NCBI GenBank assembly: GCA_030431095.1 | Contig: JAUIJU010000030.1 | Coordinates: 1-32,200 of the forward strand | DNA from: Gammaproteobacteria bacterium | Lineage (GTDB): Bacteria; Pseudomonadota; Gammaproteobacteria; Xanthomonadales; SZUA-36 | DNA: 32,200 nucleotides | Reading direction: 5' to 3' | Shown: positions 24,471 to 32,200 of the stretch, in pieces | Position numbering within the stretch: the first letter of the stretch is position 1 | How the letters are laid out: every line of letters starts with the position of its first letter | Notes under the pieces: generated by a model | Told to the model about the DNA's origin: nothing | The model's database searches: none | Seen by the model: only the letters and a program-made list of their open reading frames with translations | Program-made: the position numbers and the translations under genes

Positions 24471-25817
24471 GTGAACCGATTGATTCTGTTGTGTCTTTTG
24501 TGGCCAATGGCCGCCGGACCCGCCGCGGCGGCTTTGCCGGCGGAGGTGGACGGCCAGCCCCTGCCGTCGCTGGCGCCGGTGCTCGAACAGGTGACGCCGT
24601 CCGTGGTGAACATTTACACGCGCACCCGCGTGCGGGTGCGCAGCCCGCTGATGGAGGATCCATTCTTCCGTCGCTTTTTCAACCTGCCCGACGCGCCGCG
24701 CGAGCGGGTGTCCCAGTCCCTGGGTTCCGGGGTGATCGTGGACGGGGAAGCCGGCTACGTGCTGACCAACAACCACGTGATCCAGGGCGCCGACGACATC
24801 GCCGTGACCCTGCAGGACGGTCGCAGCCTGCAGGCCGAGGTGGTCGGCTCCGACCCGGACACCGACCTGGCGGTGGTGCGCATTCCCGCCGAGGACCTGG
24901 CCTCGCTGCCACTGGCCGATTCCGGCGAACTGCGGGTGGGTGACTTCGTGGTGGCCGTGGGCAACCCGTTCGGCCTGGGTCAGACCGTGACTTCGGGCAT
25001 CGTCAGCGCGCTGGGGCGCGCGGGCTTCCGCGGCCTGGAGTTCCAGAACTTCATCCAGACCGACGCCTCGATCAATCCAGGCAATTCGGGGGGCGCGCTG
25101 ATCAACCTGCGCGGAGAGCTGGTGGGTATCAACAGCGCCATCTTCACGCCCAGTGGGGGCAACGTCGGCATCGGCTTCGCCATTCCATCCGCGATGGCCG
25201 CCTACGTCATGGATCAGCTGATCCGTTTCGGCGAAGTGCGGCGCGGCAGCCTGGGCGTCATCGTGCAGGACCTGACGCCGGACCTGGCCGGCGCTTTCGG
25301 CGTACGCGTGGGCCGCGGCGCACTGGTCTCGGAAATCCTTCCGGGCTCCGCCGCGGAGCGCAGCGGGCTGCGCCCGGGCGATGTTCTCACGGAACTGGAC
25401 GGCAAGCCGATCCGCAACGCGCAGGATTTCCTCAATGCCGAGGGCCAGGCGCCGGTGGGCGAATCCCTGGACGCGGCCTATCTGCGTGACGGCGACGCGG
25501 GCAACGCGCGCCTGCTGATCGAGCCGCAGCGGCGCCTGGACGGCGAAGACCTCGACCGCCGGCTGGCCGGCGCCGTGTTCACCGAGCTGCCAGCGTCCCA
25601 GCGCGCCACCGGCGCCACCGGGGTGCTGCTCGACGGGCTCCAGCGCGACAGCCGCCTGGCCTACGAAGGCCTGCGGCCCGGTGACGTGATCACGGCGGTG
25701 AACCGCCACCGCGTGGACGACCTGGCAGATCTGCGCCAGCGCGTGGCGTCCATGCGCGGCCCCCTGTTGCTGCAGTTGCGACGGAATGGCGAGGCCTACA
25801 TCGCCCGCATCGACTGA
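24471..25817 (+). CDS. Deg/HtrA-family periplasmic serine protease with two PDZ domains
   Basis: A 448-residue DegQ/DegP-like protease. The start is GTG at 24471 with GGAG five bases upstream, giving a signal peptide (LILLCLLWPMAAGPAAA). The catalytic triad is complete: H102 (TNNHVIQ), D132 (DTDLAVV) and S206 (NPGNSGGAL). Two PDZ domains follow (about 245-335 and 355-445), with RGSLGVIVQDLTP and RSGLRPGDVLTELDGKPI in the first and YEGLRPGDVITAVNRHRVDD in the second. The family degrades or refolds damaged envelope proteins. It is immediately upstream of the pspA/pspC unit, another envelope-stress function, but a probable separate promoter lies between. Confidence 0.93.
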   Translation: MNRLILLCLLWPMAAGPAAAALPAEVDGQPLPSLAPVLEQVTPSVVNIYTRTRVRVRSPLMEDPFFRRFFNLPDAPRERVSQSLGSGVIVDGEAGYVLTNNHVIQGADDIAVTLQDGRSLQAEVVGSDPDTDLAVVRIPAEDLASLPLADSGELRVGDFVVAVGNPFGLGQTVTSGIVSALGRAGFRGLEFQNFIQTDASINPGNSGGALINLRGELVGINSAIFTPSGGNVGIGFAIPSAMAAYVMDQLIRFGEVRRGSLGVIVQDLTPDLAGAFGVRVGRGALVSEILPGSAAERSGLRPGDVLTELDGKPIRNAQDFLNAEGQAPVGESLDAAYLRDGDAGNARLLIEPQRRLDGEDLDRRLAGAVFTELPASQRATGATGVLLDGLQRDSRLAYEGLRPGDVITAVNRHRVDDLADLRQRVASMRGPLLLQLRRNGEAYIARID

Positions 25818-25839
25818 CGCTTGCAGGCTCGCCGGGAAT

Positions 25840-25857
25840 GGGTGGTTTTCGCCACCC
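25840..25857 (+). terminator. Weak hairpin after the protease gene
   Basis: GGGTGG and CCACCC form a 6-bp stem around the loop TTTTCG, 23 bases after the stop. No run of T follows, so a simple intrinsic terminator is not proved. Confidence 0.3.
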
Positions 25858-25883
25858 TGTCGTGTCCACGGTATTTCTGAATC

Positions 25884-25901
25884 ATTTCAAGTCATTGAAA
25901 T
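25884..25901. promoter_or_regulatory. Palindrome upstream of the psp promoter, candidate activator site
   Basis: Arms ATTTCAA and TTGAAAT flank GTCA. It lies about 20-35 bases upstream of the sigma-54-type promoter, and the region between is AT-rich (TTTATGCATAACGTGTTAAT). A site for a PspF-like enhancer-binding protein is a reasonable guess; such sites are usually somewhat farther from the promoter, and no pspF gene is in the window. Confidence 0.4.
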
Positions 25902-25919
25902 TTATGCATAACGTGTTAA

Positions 25920-25935
25920 TGGCACGTTTCTGGCA
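25920..25935 (+). promoter_or_regulatory. Sigma-54 (RpoN) promoter of pspA-pspC
   Basis: TGGCACG, four bases TTTC, then TGGCA. Compared with the consensus TGGCACG-N4-TTGCA there is only one mismatch (the second T of TTGC is G), and the GG and GC dinucleotides have the required ten-base spacing. Transcription would begin near 25946, about 30 bases before the pspA ATG. In enterics pspA is also driven by sigma-54 with PspF. Confidence 0.8.
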
Positions 25936-25976
25936 TTAATGGGTGCAGGACCTCATTCAACGCCAGGAGACCAGAC

Positions 25977-26723
25977 ATGGGTACTTTTTCCCGCATCCGC
26001 TACGTGATCGCCGCCAACATGAACGCCTTGCTCGAAAAGGCGGAAGACCCCGAAAAACTGTTGCGCGCGCTGATCCGCGAGATGGAAGACGCCGGCGAAG
26101 ATGCGCGCCAGGCGGCCGCCGACCTGCTGGCTGAACAGCAGCACCTCGATCGCGTGAACAAGCGACTGGAAGCCGAACGCGCTGAATGGCAGGAACGCTC
26201 CGAAAAGGCCGTCAAGGCAAACCGCGACGACCTGGCCCGGGCCGCCATCAAGGCGCGCGCCGAATGTGAGGAGCGCCTCGCCGCCACGGCAGCCGAACAG
26301 GGTTCGCTGCGGGAGCGCCTGGCCCAGCTCGAAACCGACATGACCACGCTCAAGGCCAAGCTGGCCGAAGCCAAGGCCAAGCTCAAGACCCTGCACACCC
26401 GCGAACGGGTGCGCCAGTCCCGTCCGGCGCCCGCGGAAGAAAAGCTGAGCCACAGCGAGCGCAAGCTGCGCAACGCCATGGGGCGCTTCGATCGCCTGCA
26501 GAGCCAGGTCGAGCGGCTCGAAGCCCGGGTCCGTTCCTACGAGGTGGGTGGCGAAGCGCCGTCGCCCTGGACGGAGGAGCCGGTGGCGACCGACCCCGCG
26601 GTGGAAGCCGAGCTCGAGTCGCTGAAGGCGCGCCTGAATCCGCAAGCCGGCCAGGCGCCCGCGGCGCAGCCCGCGCCGGTGACCGAGGAGGCGGCGGCCA
26701 GCGAAGGTGACGAAAAATCGTGA
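25977..26723 (+). CDS. pspA: Phage shock protein A (PspA/IM30/ESCRT-III family)
   Basis: A 248-residue, almost wholly helical coiled-coil protein. The N-terminus GTFSRIRYVIAANMNALLEKAEDPEKLLRALIREME is typical of PspA, including the amphipathic first helix that binds stressed membrane. Coiled coil runs from about residue 25 to 190. The family ends near residue 220; here a Pro/Ala/Glu-rich tail follows from about 190, unlike E. coli PspA. AGGAGA lies about eight bases before the ATG. The protein protects the inner membrane and, in enterics, restrains PspF. The stop overlaps the pspC start (GTGA). Confidence 0.93.
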   Translation: MGTFSRIRYVIAANMNALLEKAEDPEKLLRALIREMEDAGEDARQAAADLLAEQQHLDRVNKRLEAERAEWQERSEKAVKANRDDLARAAIKARAECEERLAATAAEQGSLRERLAQLETDMTTLKAKLAEAKAKLKTLHTRERVRQSRPAPAEEKLSHSERKLRNAMGRFDRLQSQVERLEARVRSYEVGGEAPSPWTEEPVATDPAVEAELESLKARLNPQAGQAPAAQPAPVTEEAAASEGDEKS

Positions 26724-27031
26724 AGCTGGCGGACGACTTTTATCGACCCGACGGCGCCCTGCTGGCCGGCGTTTGCGCCGAGTTGGCAAGACGCCTGGGC
26801 TGGAATGTCTGGGCCATCCGCGCACTGTTCCTGGCCGGCCTGCTGATCCAGACCCTGGCCACCGGCGTCATCTACGTGGTGGCGGCGCTGGTCATGGGCC
26901 TGTGGCTGCAGGGCAGGGGCGCGAAAGACGAGCCGCCCGGCGGCCTGGCCTCCGAGCGACTGGGGGCGCGCGGCCGCCGCATCCAGGAGCTGGAGGACAA
27001 GTTCAGGGAGCTGGAGCGGAACGGCCACTGA
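26720..27031 (+). CDS. pspC: Phage shock protein C (PspC domain)
   Basis: A 103-residue membrane protein. The N-terminal PspC motif is FYRPDGALLAGVCAELARRLGWNVWAIRALFLAGLL (about 7-42); one or two transmembrane helices follow (to about 66), and a charged C-terminal helix (IQELEDKFRELE) ends it, as in E. coli PspC. The start is GTG overlapping the pspA stop. There is no pspB between pspA and pspC. The 3' end overlaps the convergent MATE gene by 29 bases. Confidence 0.9.
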   Translation: MKLADDFYRPDGALLAGVCAELARRLGWNVWAIRALFLAGLLIQTLATGVIYVVAALVMGLWLQGRGAKDEPPGGLASERLGARGRRIQELEDKFRELERNGH

Positions 27032-28394
27032 GGCCGTCCCGGATGGCCCGGCGACTGCGCCACGAAAAGCGCGCCGTGAGCAGCACGGCGCCGACGCTGA
27101 GGCCGGCGATCATGCCCCACCACATGCCGGCCGGGCCGAGTCCGCGGGAAAAGGTCAGCCAGTAGCCCAGACTCAGGCCAACGAACCAGTAGGACACCAC
27201 GTTGACCCACATCGGCACCAGCGTGTCCTTGTAGCCACGCAGAATCCCCGCCATGCAGATCTGGATGCCATCCGGTAACTGGAAGATGGCCGCCAGCGAC
27301 AGCAGGCTCACGGCCAGCACGGCAATCTCGGGGTCACCGGTGTAGATCGACACGATGGCCATCGGGAACACCAGCATCACGGTGGCGCTCAGGCTCTGCG
27401 TCGCCAGGACGATACCCGCGCCCACCCAGCCTGCATGGCGCGCTCCTTCCGGGTCGTTGCGCCCCAGTGCGTTCCCCACGCGCGTGGTCACGGCGCTGCC
27501 CAGGCCCAGGGGGATCATGAAGGCCAGTGCGGAAAAATTGATCGCCACCAGGTGCGAGGCGGTGGGCATCGGGCCCAGCCGTCCGATCAGCAACGACGCG
27601 GCCACGAACAGGCTGCCTTCGACAAACAGGGTGCCGGCGATCGGCAGTCCGACGGCCAGCAGACTGCGCAGCTCGGCCAGGTCCGGCCCGTCCCAGCGTG
27701 AAAACAGTGCGAACGGCCGGAAGTGACGATGACGTCGCAGGTACGCGGCCAGGAAGACCGCCTGCAGGCCGATCACCAGGGCGGTGGCGTATCCGCAACC
27801 GGTGGCGCCCAGTGCGGGAAATCCGAGGTGGCCGTACATCAGGACCCAGTTCAGGGGAATGTTCAGCGCCGCCCCGCCAAGACCGATGTACATCGTTGGC
27901 CGGGTGTGGCCGGAGCCCTCACTGAAGAACCGCTGCAGCATCACCAGGCACATCAGCGGCGCCCCCGGTGCCAACGCCTGCAGGTAGCCCGTGGCGACCG
28001 GAATGATGGCCGGGTCCACGTCCAGCAGATGCAACAACTTGCCGCCGTGATAGACCAGCAGAAAAAATGGCAGCCCCAGGGCCAGGGCCAGCCACAGGCC
28101 CTGGCGCGTGGTCGCGCCGGCCTCCGCATGCCGGCCCGCGCCGTCGAGCTGGGCCACGGCGGGCTGCACCGCCATCAGGGTCCCGATCACCACCATCAGG
28201 CCGGCCGACCACAAGGCGCCGCCGGTGGCCAGCGCGGCGAGCGCCACCTCTTTTTCCGGCAAGCGTCCCGCCATCACCGTGTCGATGAAATTCATCGCGA
28301 AACCGGCCACCAGCCCGATCATCACCGGTGCGGCCAGCTGCAGGGTGCGCCTGACCTCGAACCAGAGCGAATGAGGGGGGGTGTTATGATGCAT
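27003..28394 (-). CDS. MATE-family multidrug efflux transporter (NorM-like)
   Basis: A 463-residue protein with about twelve transmembrane segments arranged as two similar halves. Family motifs include APVMIGLVAGFAMNFIDTVMAGR in TM1-2, GALWSAGLMVVIGTLMAVQPAVAQLDGAGR, and in the second half VGLPIAGTLFVEGSLFVAASLL and GLGSAVTTRVGNALGRNDPEGA. Such proteins export cationic drugs or metabolites in exchange for Na+ or H+. I chose the ATG at 28394; the frame extends to 28475 over the start of the divergent SDR gene. A TACAAT hexamer at 28419-28424 (minus strand) is a likely -10 box, placing the start of transcription some 18 bases before the ATG. Confidence 0.9.
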   Translation of the reverse strand: MHHNTPPHSLWFEVRRTLQLAAPVMIGLVAGFAMNFIDTVMAGRLPEKEVALAALATGGALWSAGLMVVIGTLMAVQPAVAQLDGAGRHAEAGATTRQGLWLALALGLPFFLLVYHGGKLLHLLDVDPAIIPVATGYLQALAPGAPLMCLVMLQRFFSEGSGHTRPTMYIGLGGAALNIPLNWVLMYGHLGFPALGATGCGYATALVIGLQAVFLAAYLRRHRHFRPFALFSRWDGPDLAELRSLLAVGLPIAGTLFVEGSLFVAASLLIGRLGPMPTASHLVAINFSALAFMIPLGLGSAVTTRVGNALGRNDPEGARHAGWVGAGIVLATQSLSATVMLVFPMAIVSIYTGDPEIAVLAVSLLSLAAIFQLPDGIQICMAGILRGYKDTLVPMWVNVVSYWFVGLSLGYWLTFSRGLGPAGMWWGMIAGLSVGAVLLTARFSWRSRRAIRDGLSGRSAPAP

Positions 28395-28443
28395 CGGCAG
28401 GTCCCGGCGGGTCGCCAAATTGTAACCGAGAGGGAGTCGCGAC

Positions 28444-29430
28444 ATGGCCCAATCCGCCTTCGTCACCGGCGCCACCGGCTTCGTCGGCAGTCACCTGGTG
28501 CGCGCCTTGCTCGAGCAGGGCTGGCAGGTCACGGCGCTGGTCCGTGACTGTGCCGACACGCGCGAACTCCAGCGACTGGGCATCGGGTTGCGGCCCGGTG
28601 ACGTGACGGATGCGAGTGCAGTTCTGGCCGGCATGCCCGCCGGCGTCGACGCGGTGTTTCACGTGGCCGCCAGCACCAACACCTGGTCCCGCCAAAATGA
28701 CCTGCAGACGCGGGTCAATGTCGGTGGCACCACCAACGTGATCGAAGCCGCCGTACAACGTGCCGCGGGCCGCCTCGTGTACACCTCCAGTTCCATCGTC
28801 TGGGGCTTCCACGACGATGTCATCGACGAAACCACGCCCTGGGCGACGGGTGGCGAGTGGATCAACTACCTGCGCACCAAGCGGCTGGCCGAACGCCAGG
28901 TGAAAGACGCGGTGCGTGACGGCAGGCTGGACGCGGTCATCTGCAATCCGGCGCATATCCTGGGCCCCGGCGACCGGCACAACTGGTCGCGCATCATCGG
29001 CCTCGTCGCGCGGGGCGAACTGCCCGGCGTGCCGCCTGGCGGCGGCGCCTTTGCCGACGTCCGCGAGGTGGCGCGAGCGCACCTGGCGGCCTGGCGACGG
29101 GGTGAACGCGGCGCCAACTACCTGCTGGGCGGTGAAGACATTACCTTCCTGGCCTTCATCAGCAAGGTGGGGGAACTGCTGGCCAAGACGACGCCCCGGC
29201 GCGCGGCCCCGGCCTGGCAACTGAAGCTGGCGGGTCGCCTGGCGGTCATGAAGGCGGCCGTGACCGGCACACCACCCGCATTGACACCGGAAGGTGCGGC
29301 CATGATTACGCGCCACACCCACTGCGATTCGTCGCGCGCCCAGGATCGGCTGGGCTATCGGTTTACCCCGTCGGGTGAGCTGTTGCGCGATACCTGTGAC
29401 TGGATGCGGAGCGAAGGGCTGCTGACATGA
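28444..29430 (+). CDS. NAD(P)-dependent extended SDR oxidoreductase/epimerase
   Basis: A 328-residue Rossmann-fold protein. The cofactor motif is VTGATGFVGSHLVRALL (7-23, GxxGxxG), DVTDA (53-57) and VFHVAAST (71-78) are typical of extended SDRs, and the active site has S115-117 region (YTSSSIVWG) with Y142 and K146 in NYLRTKRLAE. It looks most like the dihydroflavonol reductase and hydroxysteroid dehydrogenase group. The substrate is unknown. AGAGGGAG lies about eight bases before the ATG. The stop overlaps the start of the DUF3667 gene (ATGA), so the two proteins are made together. Confidence 0.9.
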   Translation: MAQSAFVTGATGFVGSHLVRALLEQGWQVTALVRDCADTRELQRLGIGLRPGDVTDASAVLAGMPAGVDAVFHVAASTNTWSRQNDLQTRVNVGGTTNVIEAAVQRAAGRLVYTSSSIVWGFHDDVIDETTPWATGGEWINYLRTKRLAERQVKDAVRDGRLDAVICNPAHILGPGDRHNWSRIIGLVARGELPGVPPGGGAFADVREVARAHLAAWRRGERGANYLLGGEDITFLAFISKVGELLAKTTPRRAAPAWQLKLAGRLAVMKAAVTGTPPALTPEGAAMITRHTHCDSSRAQDRLGYRFTPSGELLRDTCDWMRSEGLLT

Positions 29431-30638
29431 ACGAAAACGCCACCGAAAGCGGCAATCCGGACCCGCAAGACACCGAGGCGAGCCCGGCCGGGGGCGAAGA
29501 CAAGGGTCGGACCCCGGCCCCGGCGACGGCCGGCGAGCTGACCGCCAGCGCCCCGGACCCGGCCCTGACCCTCAAGGCCAGCCGCCTGGCCGGCTCTCCA
29601 CTGTGCCTGAATTGCGGCACGGCGCTGCAAGGGCCGTTCTGCCACTATTGCGGCCAGCCGGACCGCAATTTCATGCGCTTTTTCCCGGCCCTGCTTCGCG
29701 AGTTCCTGTCGGAGTTCCTGGAGCTCGATTCGCGCTTCGCGCGCACCATGAAGCCGCTGCTGTTCCGACCCGGGCGGCTGACCCGTGATTACCTGGACGG
29801 GCGCAGGTTCCGCTACACGCCGCCCCTGCGCCTGTACCTGTTTTCCAGCATCATCTTCTTTCTGCTGGCGGCGTTTCTGTCCACCGACGCGATCACCGAG
29901 AGCGTGACCTTCGGCGGGACCGGGGGCGGCATCAGGATCACCACCGACACCGAGCAGGAGCTCGCCGAAGTGGAGAAGGCCTTGTCCGGCCTGCCACCGG
30001 AACTGAGGGAACAACTGCAGCTCGAGACCGCGGAGGTGCGCGAGCGCGAGCGCGAAGAATTCTGGCAGGAGCAGGAAATCAACTTCAATGGCCGCCCCTG
30101 GCACCCGGAAGACAACCCGGTGGCGTTCGGCTGGCTGCCACAGTCCTTCAACGACTGGATCAATGAGGAAATCGGCAAATCCCCGGAAAAGGCCCAGCGC
30201 ATCAACGAAGATCCGCGGATACTGGTGCGCGAGGTCTTCGACCTGCTGCCGGCCACCATGTTCGTGCTGCTGCCGGTCGTGGCCCTGATATTCAAGTTCT
30301 GGTACCTGTTCGCGAGCAAGTACTACGTCGAGCACCTGATCCTGGCGCTGCACAACCACAGCTTCGTGTTCGTGTCCCTGATCGGCCTGTTGTTGCTGGA
30401 CGTAGTGGAAACCCACGGCCGCGACAACGCCATGGGCTGGCTGGAGCAGGCGGCGTTCTGGCCCTCCGTGCTGTTGCAGATATGGATCCCCATTTACCTG
30501 GTGGCGTCACTGCGCACCGTGTATCGGCAGAACTGGTTCCTGACCATCGGCAAGGGCTTCCTGATCGCCTTGAGCTACCTGTTCCTGCTGATCTTCGTGT
30601 CCACCGTGGTGGCGCTGGTCAGTTTCGTGCTGGTCTGA
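29427..30638 (+). CDS. DUF3667-like membrane protein with zinc ribbon
   Basis: A 403-residue protein. A disordered, acidic N-terminus (1-50) is followed by a zinc ribbon with C60, C63, C72 and C75 (CLNCG and CHYCGQ). The conserved segment LTRDYLDGRRFRYTPPLRLYLFSSIIFFLLA (about 115-145) is the family hallmark and includes the first transmembrane helix. A long charged region (155-265) then leads to four or so further helices from ATMFVLLPVVALIFKFWYLF, ending in hydrophobic sequence at the very C-terminus. The family has no known function. It overlaps the SDR gene by four bases and is convergent with the aminopeptidase gene, with one base between the stops. Confidence 0.82.
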   Translation: MNENATESGNPDPQDTEASPAGGEDKGRTPAPATAGELTASAPDPALTLKASRLAGSPLCLNCGTALQGPFCHYCGQPDRNFMRFFPALLREFLSEFLELDSRFARTMKPLLFRPGRLTRDYLDGRRFRYTPPLRLYLFSSIIFFLLAAFLSTDAITESVTFGGTGGGIRITTDTEQELAEVEKALSGLPPELREQLQLETAEVREREREEFWQEQEINFNGRPWHPEDNPVAFGWLPQSFNDWINEEIGKSPEKAQRINEDPRILVREVFDLLPATMFVLLPVVALIFKFWYLFASKYYVEHLILALHNHSFVFVSLIGLLLLDVVETHGRDNAMGWLEQAAFWPSVLLQIWIPIYLVASLRTVYRQNWFLTIGKGFLIALSYLFLLIFVSTVVALVSFVLV

Positions 30639-30639
30639 A

Positions 30640-32010
30640 TCAGCGTCCGTAACGCGCTTCCAGGTAGGCGAAGGCCGCCCGCAGTCCCAGGGCCTCGCCA
30701 CCCACCGGCCGGCCGGGCAGGGCGTTCGGCACCCAGGCGAAGGTATCGATGTGGGCCCAGGGCACGTCGTCATCCACGAATTCCTGCAGAAACAGCGCCG
30801 CCGTGATGGCCCCCGCGAAACCGCCCTTGCCGGCGTTGTTCAGGTCCGCGATCTCGCTCTTGAGCATGTCCAGGTAAGGCGCGTGCAGGGGCAATTCCCA
30901 CAATCGATCCTCGCAGCGCTGACCGGCGTCGAGCAGCCCCCGTGCCAGCCCGGGGTCGTTGGCGAATACCGGTGGCAGTTCCGGGCCCAGGGCCACGCGC
31001 GCCGCGCCGGTCAGGGTGGCGAAGTCCAGTACGAGGTCCGGCTTGCGCTCCATCGCATCGGCCAGCGCATCGCACAGCACGAGCCGTCCCTCGGCGTCGG
31101 TGTTGCCGATCTCCACGTGCTTGCCGGCGCGCGTGGCAATCACGTCACCCGGACGGTAGGCATTGCCGGCGATGGCGTTCTCGACGGCAGGCACCATCAC
31201 CAGCAGCCGGACCGGTAACCTGGCCTGCATGACCAGCCGCGCCAGGGCGATCACGTGCGCCGCTCCGCCCATGTCCTTCTTCATCAGCGCCATGCTGCCG
31301 CCGGGCTTGATGTTCAGCCCGCCGGTATCGAAACAAACGCCCTTGCCGACCAGGGCCACCAGCGGTGCGTCCTCGTCGCCCCACTCCAGGCTGACCAGCC
31401 GCGGGGCGCGGGTCGCGGCGCGACCTACCGCGTGAATGGCGGGATAGCCCTGTTCCAGCAAGGCGTCGCCCTCGATGACCCGCGTGCGAGCGTCGAAACG
31501 CCCGGCTTCGGCCAGCAGGGCATCGGCCAGTTGCCCGGGGCCCATGTCCTCGGTGGGCGTGTTGACCAGGTCCCGCACGAGGCACTGCGCGGCGGTGAGT
31601 TCCCGCACCCGTTCGGCGATGTCGTCGTCGAGTACCAGTTGGGCGCCGGAATCCGGCAGTTCGCGGTAGCGCTCGAAGCGATAGGCGCCAAGACCCCAGC
31701 CCAGGGCGGCCAGTTCCCGCCGTCCACGGCTCCAGTCCGCATCCAGTGCGTACCGCCCTGGCGGCAGGGCAGCTGGTAGCGTGGCCAACTGCCACAACGC
31801 GCCTTCTTCCCGGGTGCCGAACACCACGCATCCCACGGATTCACCATCGCCCGGGACCAGTCGAAACGTTCCGGGTTTGGCCTCGAACGCTGTGGCTTGC
31901 AGCCAGGCGCGCGTGCCTGTGGGCGCCTGCCCGAGCCAGTCGTCGAGCTGATCGCCGTCAACCGGCAGGAGGGGAATCGCGGGGGTTTCGGACGGGTCGG
32001 CGTAGGGCAC
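30640..32010 (-). CDS. Leucyl aminopeptidase-family (M17) metallopeptidase
   Basis: A 456-residue M17 peptidase. The C-terminal catalytic domain (about residues 150-456) has the family motifs: RDLVNTPTEDMGPGQLA, VGKGVCFDTGGLNIKPGG with the metal-binding Lys and Asp, MKKDMGGAA, and NTDAEGRLVLCDAL with the second set of ligands and the catalytic Arg. The N-terminal domain is short compared with PepA (about 500), as in the PepB or 'leucyl aminopeptidase family' proteins. The start is GTG at 32010 with AGGAG six bases upstream. It should release N-terminal residues from peptides in the cytoplasm. Confidence 0.92.
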   Translation of the reverse strand: MPYADPSETPAIPLLPVDGDQLDDWLGQAPTGTRAWLQATAFEAKPGTFRLVPGDGESVGCVVFGTREEGALWQLATLPAALPPGRYALDADWSRGRRELAALGWGLGAYRFERYRELPDSGAQLVLDDDIAERVRELTAAQCLVRDLVNTPTEDMGPGQLADALLAEAGRFDARTRVIEGDALLEQGYPAIHAVGRAATRAPRLVSLEWGDEDAPLVALVGKGVCFDTGGLNIKPGGSMALMKKDMGGAAHVIALARLVMQARLPVRLLVMVPAVENAIAGNAYRPGDVIATRAGKHVEIGNTDAEGRLVLCDALADAMERKPDLVLDFATLTGAARVALGPELPPVFANDPGLARGLLDAGQRCEDRLWELPLHAPYLDMLKSEIADLNNAGKGGFAGAITAALFLQEFVDDDVPWAHIDTFAWVPNALPGRPVGGEALGLRAAFAYLEARYGR

Positions 32011-32060
32011 GTGGGGCTCCTGGGGCGGCGGAACGTCTGGGGGCGCTCAGTGTACGCCAC

Positions 32061-32115
32061 GCCCTGGTGGGCGGCCAGACCACCAGGGCGAAGATGGCCC
32101 ACCAGGTGTTGGTGG
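32061..32115. repeat. Two GC-rich inverted repeats sharing CCACCA/TGGTGG
   Basis: The first has perfect 10-bp arms GCCCTGGTGG (32061-32070) and CCACCAGGGC (32080-32089) around nine bases. The second has 6-bp arms CCACCA (32099-32104) and TGGTGG (32110-32115). Both lie between the divergent aminopeptidase gene and the gene starting at 32155, where a terminator would not be expected, so an operator or a small palindromic repeat is more likely. Confidence 0.55.
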
Positions 32116-32154
32116 TGTACCCTGATTCCGAATCATGTACCGAGGGACCGGATC

Positions 32155-32200
32155 ATGAACCCCGTCGCACTCATCGTGCACGCGCACGAGCAACCCGGGC
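32155..32200 (+). CDS. Start of an unidentified gene (cut by the window edge)
   Basis: The ATG at 32155 is preceded by GAGGGA at eight to nine bases, and the 15 codons visible read MNPVALIVHAHEQPG with no stop. Too little is present to name a product. Confidence 0.5.
   Translation, partial: MNPVALIVHAHEQPG

Overview
The window is GC-rich, densely packed chromosomal DNA from a gammaproteobacterium. The gene content and order (pilG-pilI-pilJ-chpA next to gshB, tonB, yqgE, ruvX, pyrB; metK followed by an SAH riboswitch, ahcY and metF; pspA/pspC behind a sigma-54-type promoter) fit lineages around Xanthomonadales, Wenzhouxiangellaceae or Chromatiales. That placement is inference from gene content and protein likeness only. 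I see no rRNA, tRNA, IS element, prophage or CRISPR array, and nothing that looks like a recently acquired island.

Layout. 1-6080 (minus strand): a twitching-motility chemosensory operon read as pilG, pilI, pilJ, chpA, with chpA running off the left edge. The pilH and pilK genes known from Pseudomonas are absent from the run. 6328-10233 (plus): gshB, a TonB-family gene, yqgE, ruvX and pyrB, tightly spaced or overlapping. 10241-14995: glyoxalase I, a small conserved protein, a double-CBS protein, a small membrane protein, a Rieske ferredoxin, an SLC13/TrkA-C transporter and trmB. 15131-18768 (plus): metK, ahcY and metF, the activated-methyl cycle, with an 11-bp-arm palindrome before metK and an SAH riboswitch before ahcY. 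18769-19049: a non-coding stretch of nested inverted and tandem repeats between convergent genes. 19050-25817: isoaspartyl peptidase, a MAPEG-like membrane protein, a Nudix hydrolase, a secreted beta-propeller-like protein, a 5'-3' exonuclease, an HNH nuclease and a Deg-family protease. 25977-27031: pspA-pspC. 27003-32010: a MATE transporter, an SDR oxidoreductase coupled to a DUF3667 membrane protein, and an M17 aminopeptidase. A further gene starts at 32155.

How the parts work together. PilG, PilI, PilJ and ChpA form a phosphorelay controlling type IV pili. MetK makes SAM, AhcY removes the SAH left after methyl transfer, and MetF supplies methyl-folate for methionine regeneration; separate cis elements in front of metK and ahcY suggest the two steps are sensed separately. 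The Deg protease and PspA/PspC are neighbouring envelope-stress functions.

The window is mostly well-known housekeeping biology. I found no clear new multi-gene system. The items most worth a second look are the nested repeat cassette at 18774-19026, the metK operator, the SAH riboswitch, a repeated arrangement in which a -10 box lies exactly six bases before the ATG (trmB, Nudix gene, exonuclease gene), the sigma-54 psp promoter, and the reduced Chp operon.
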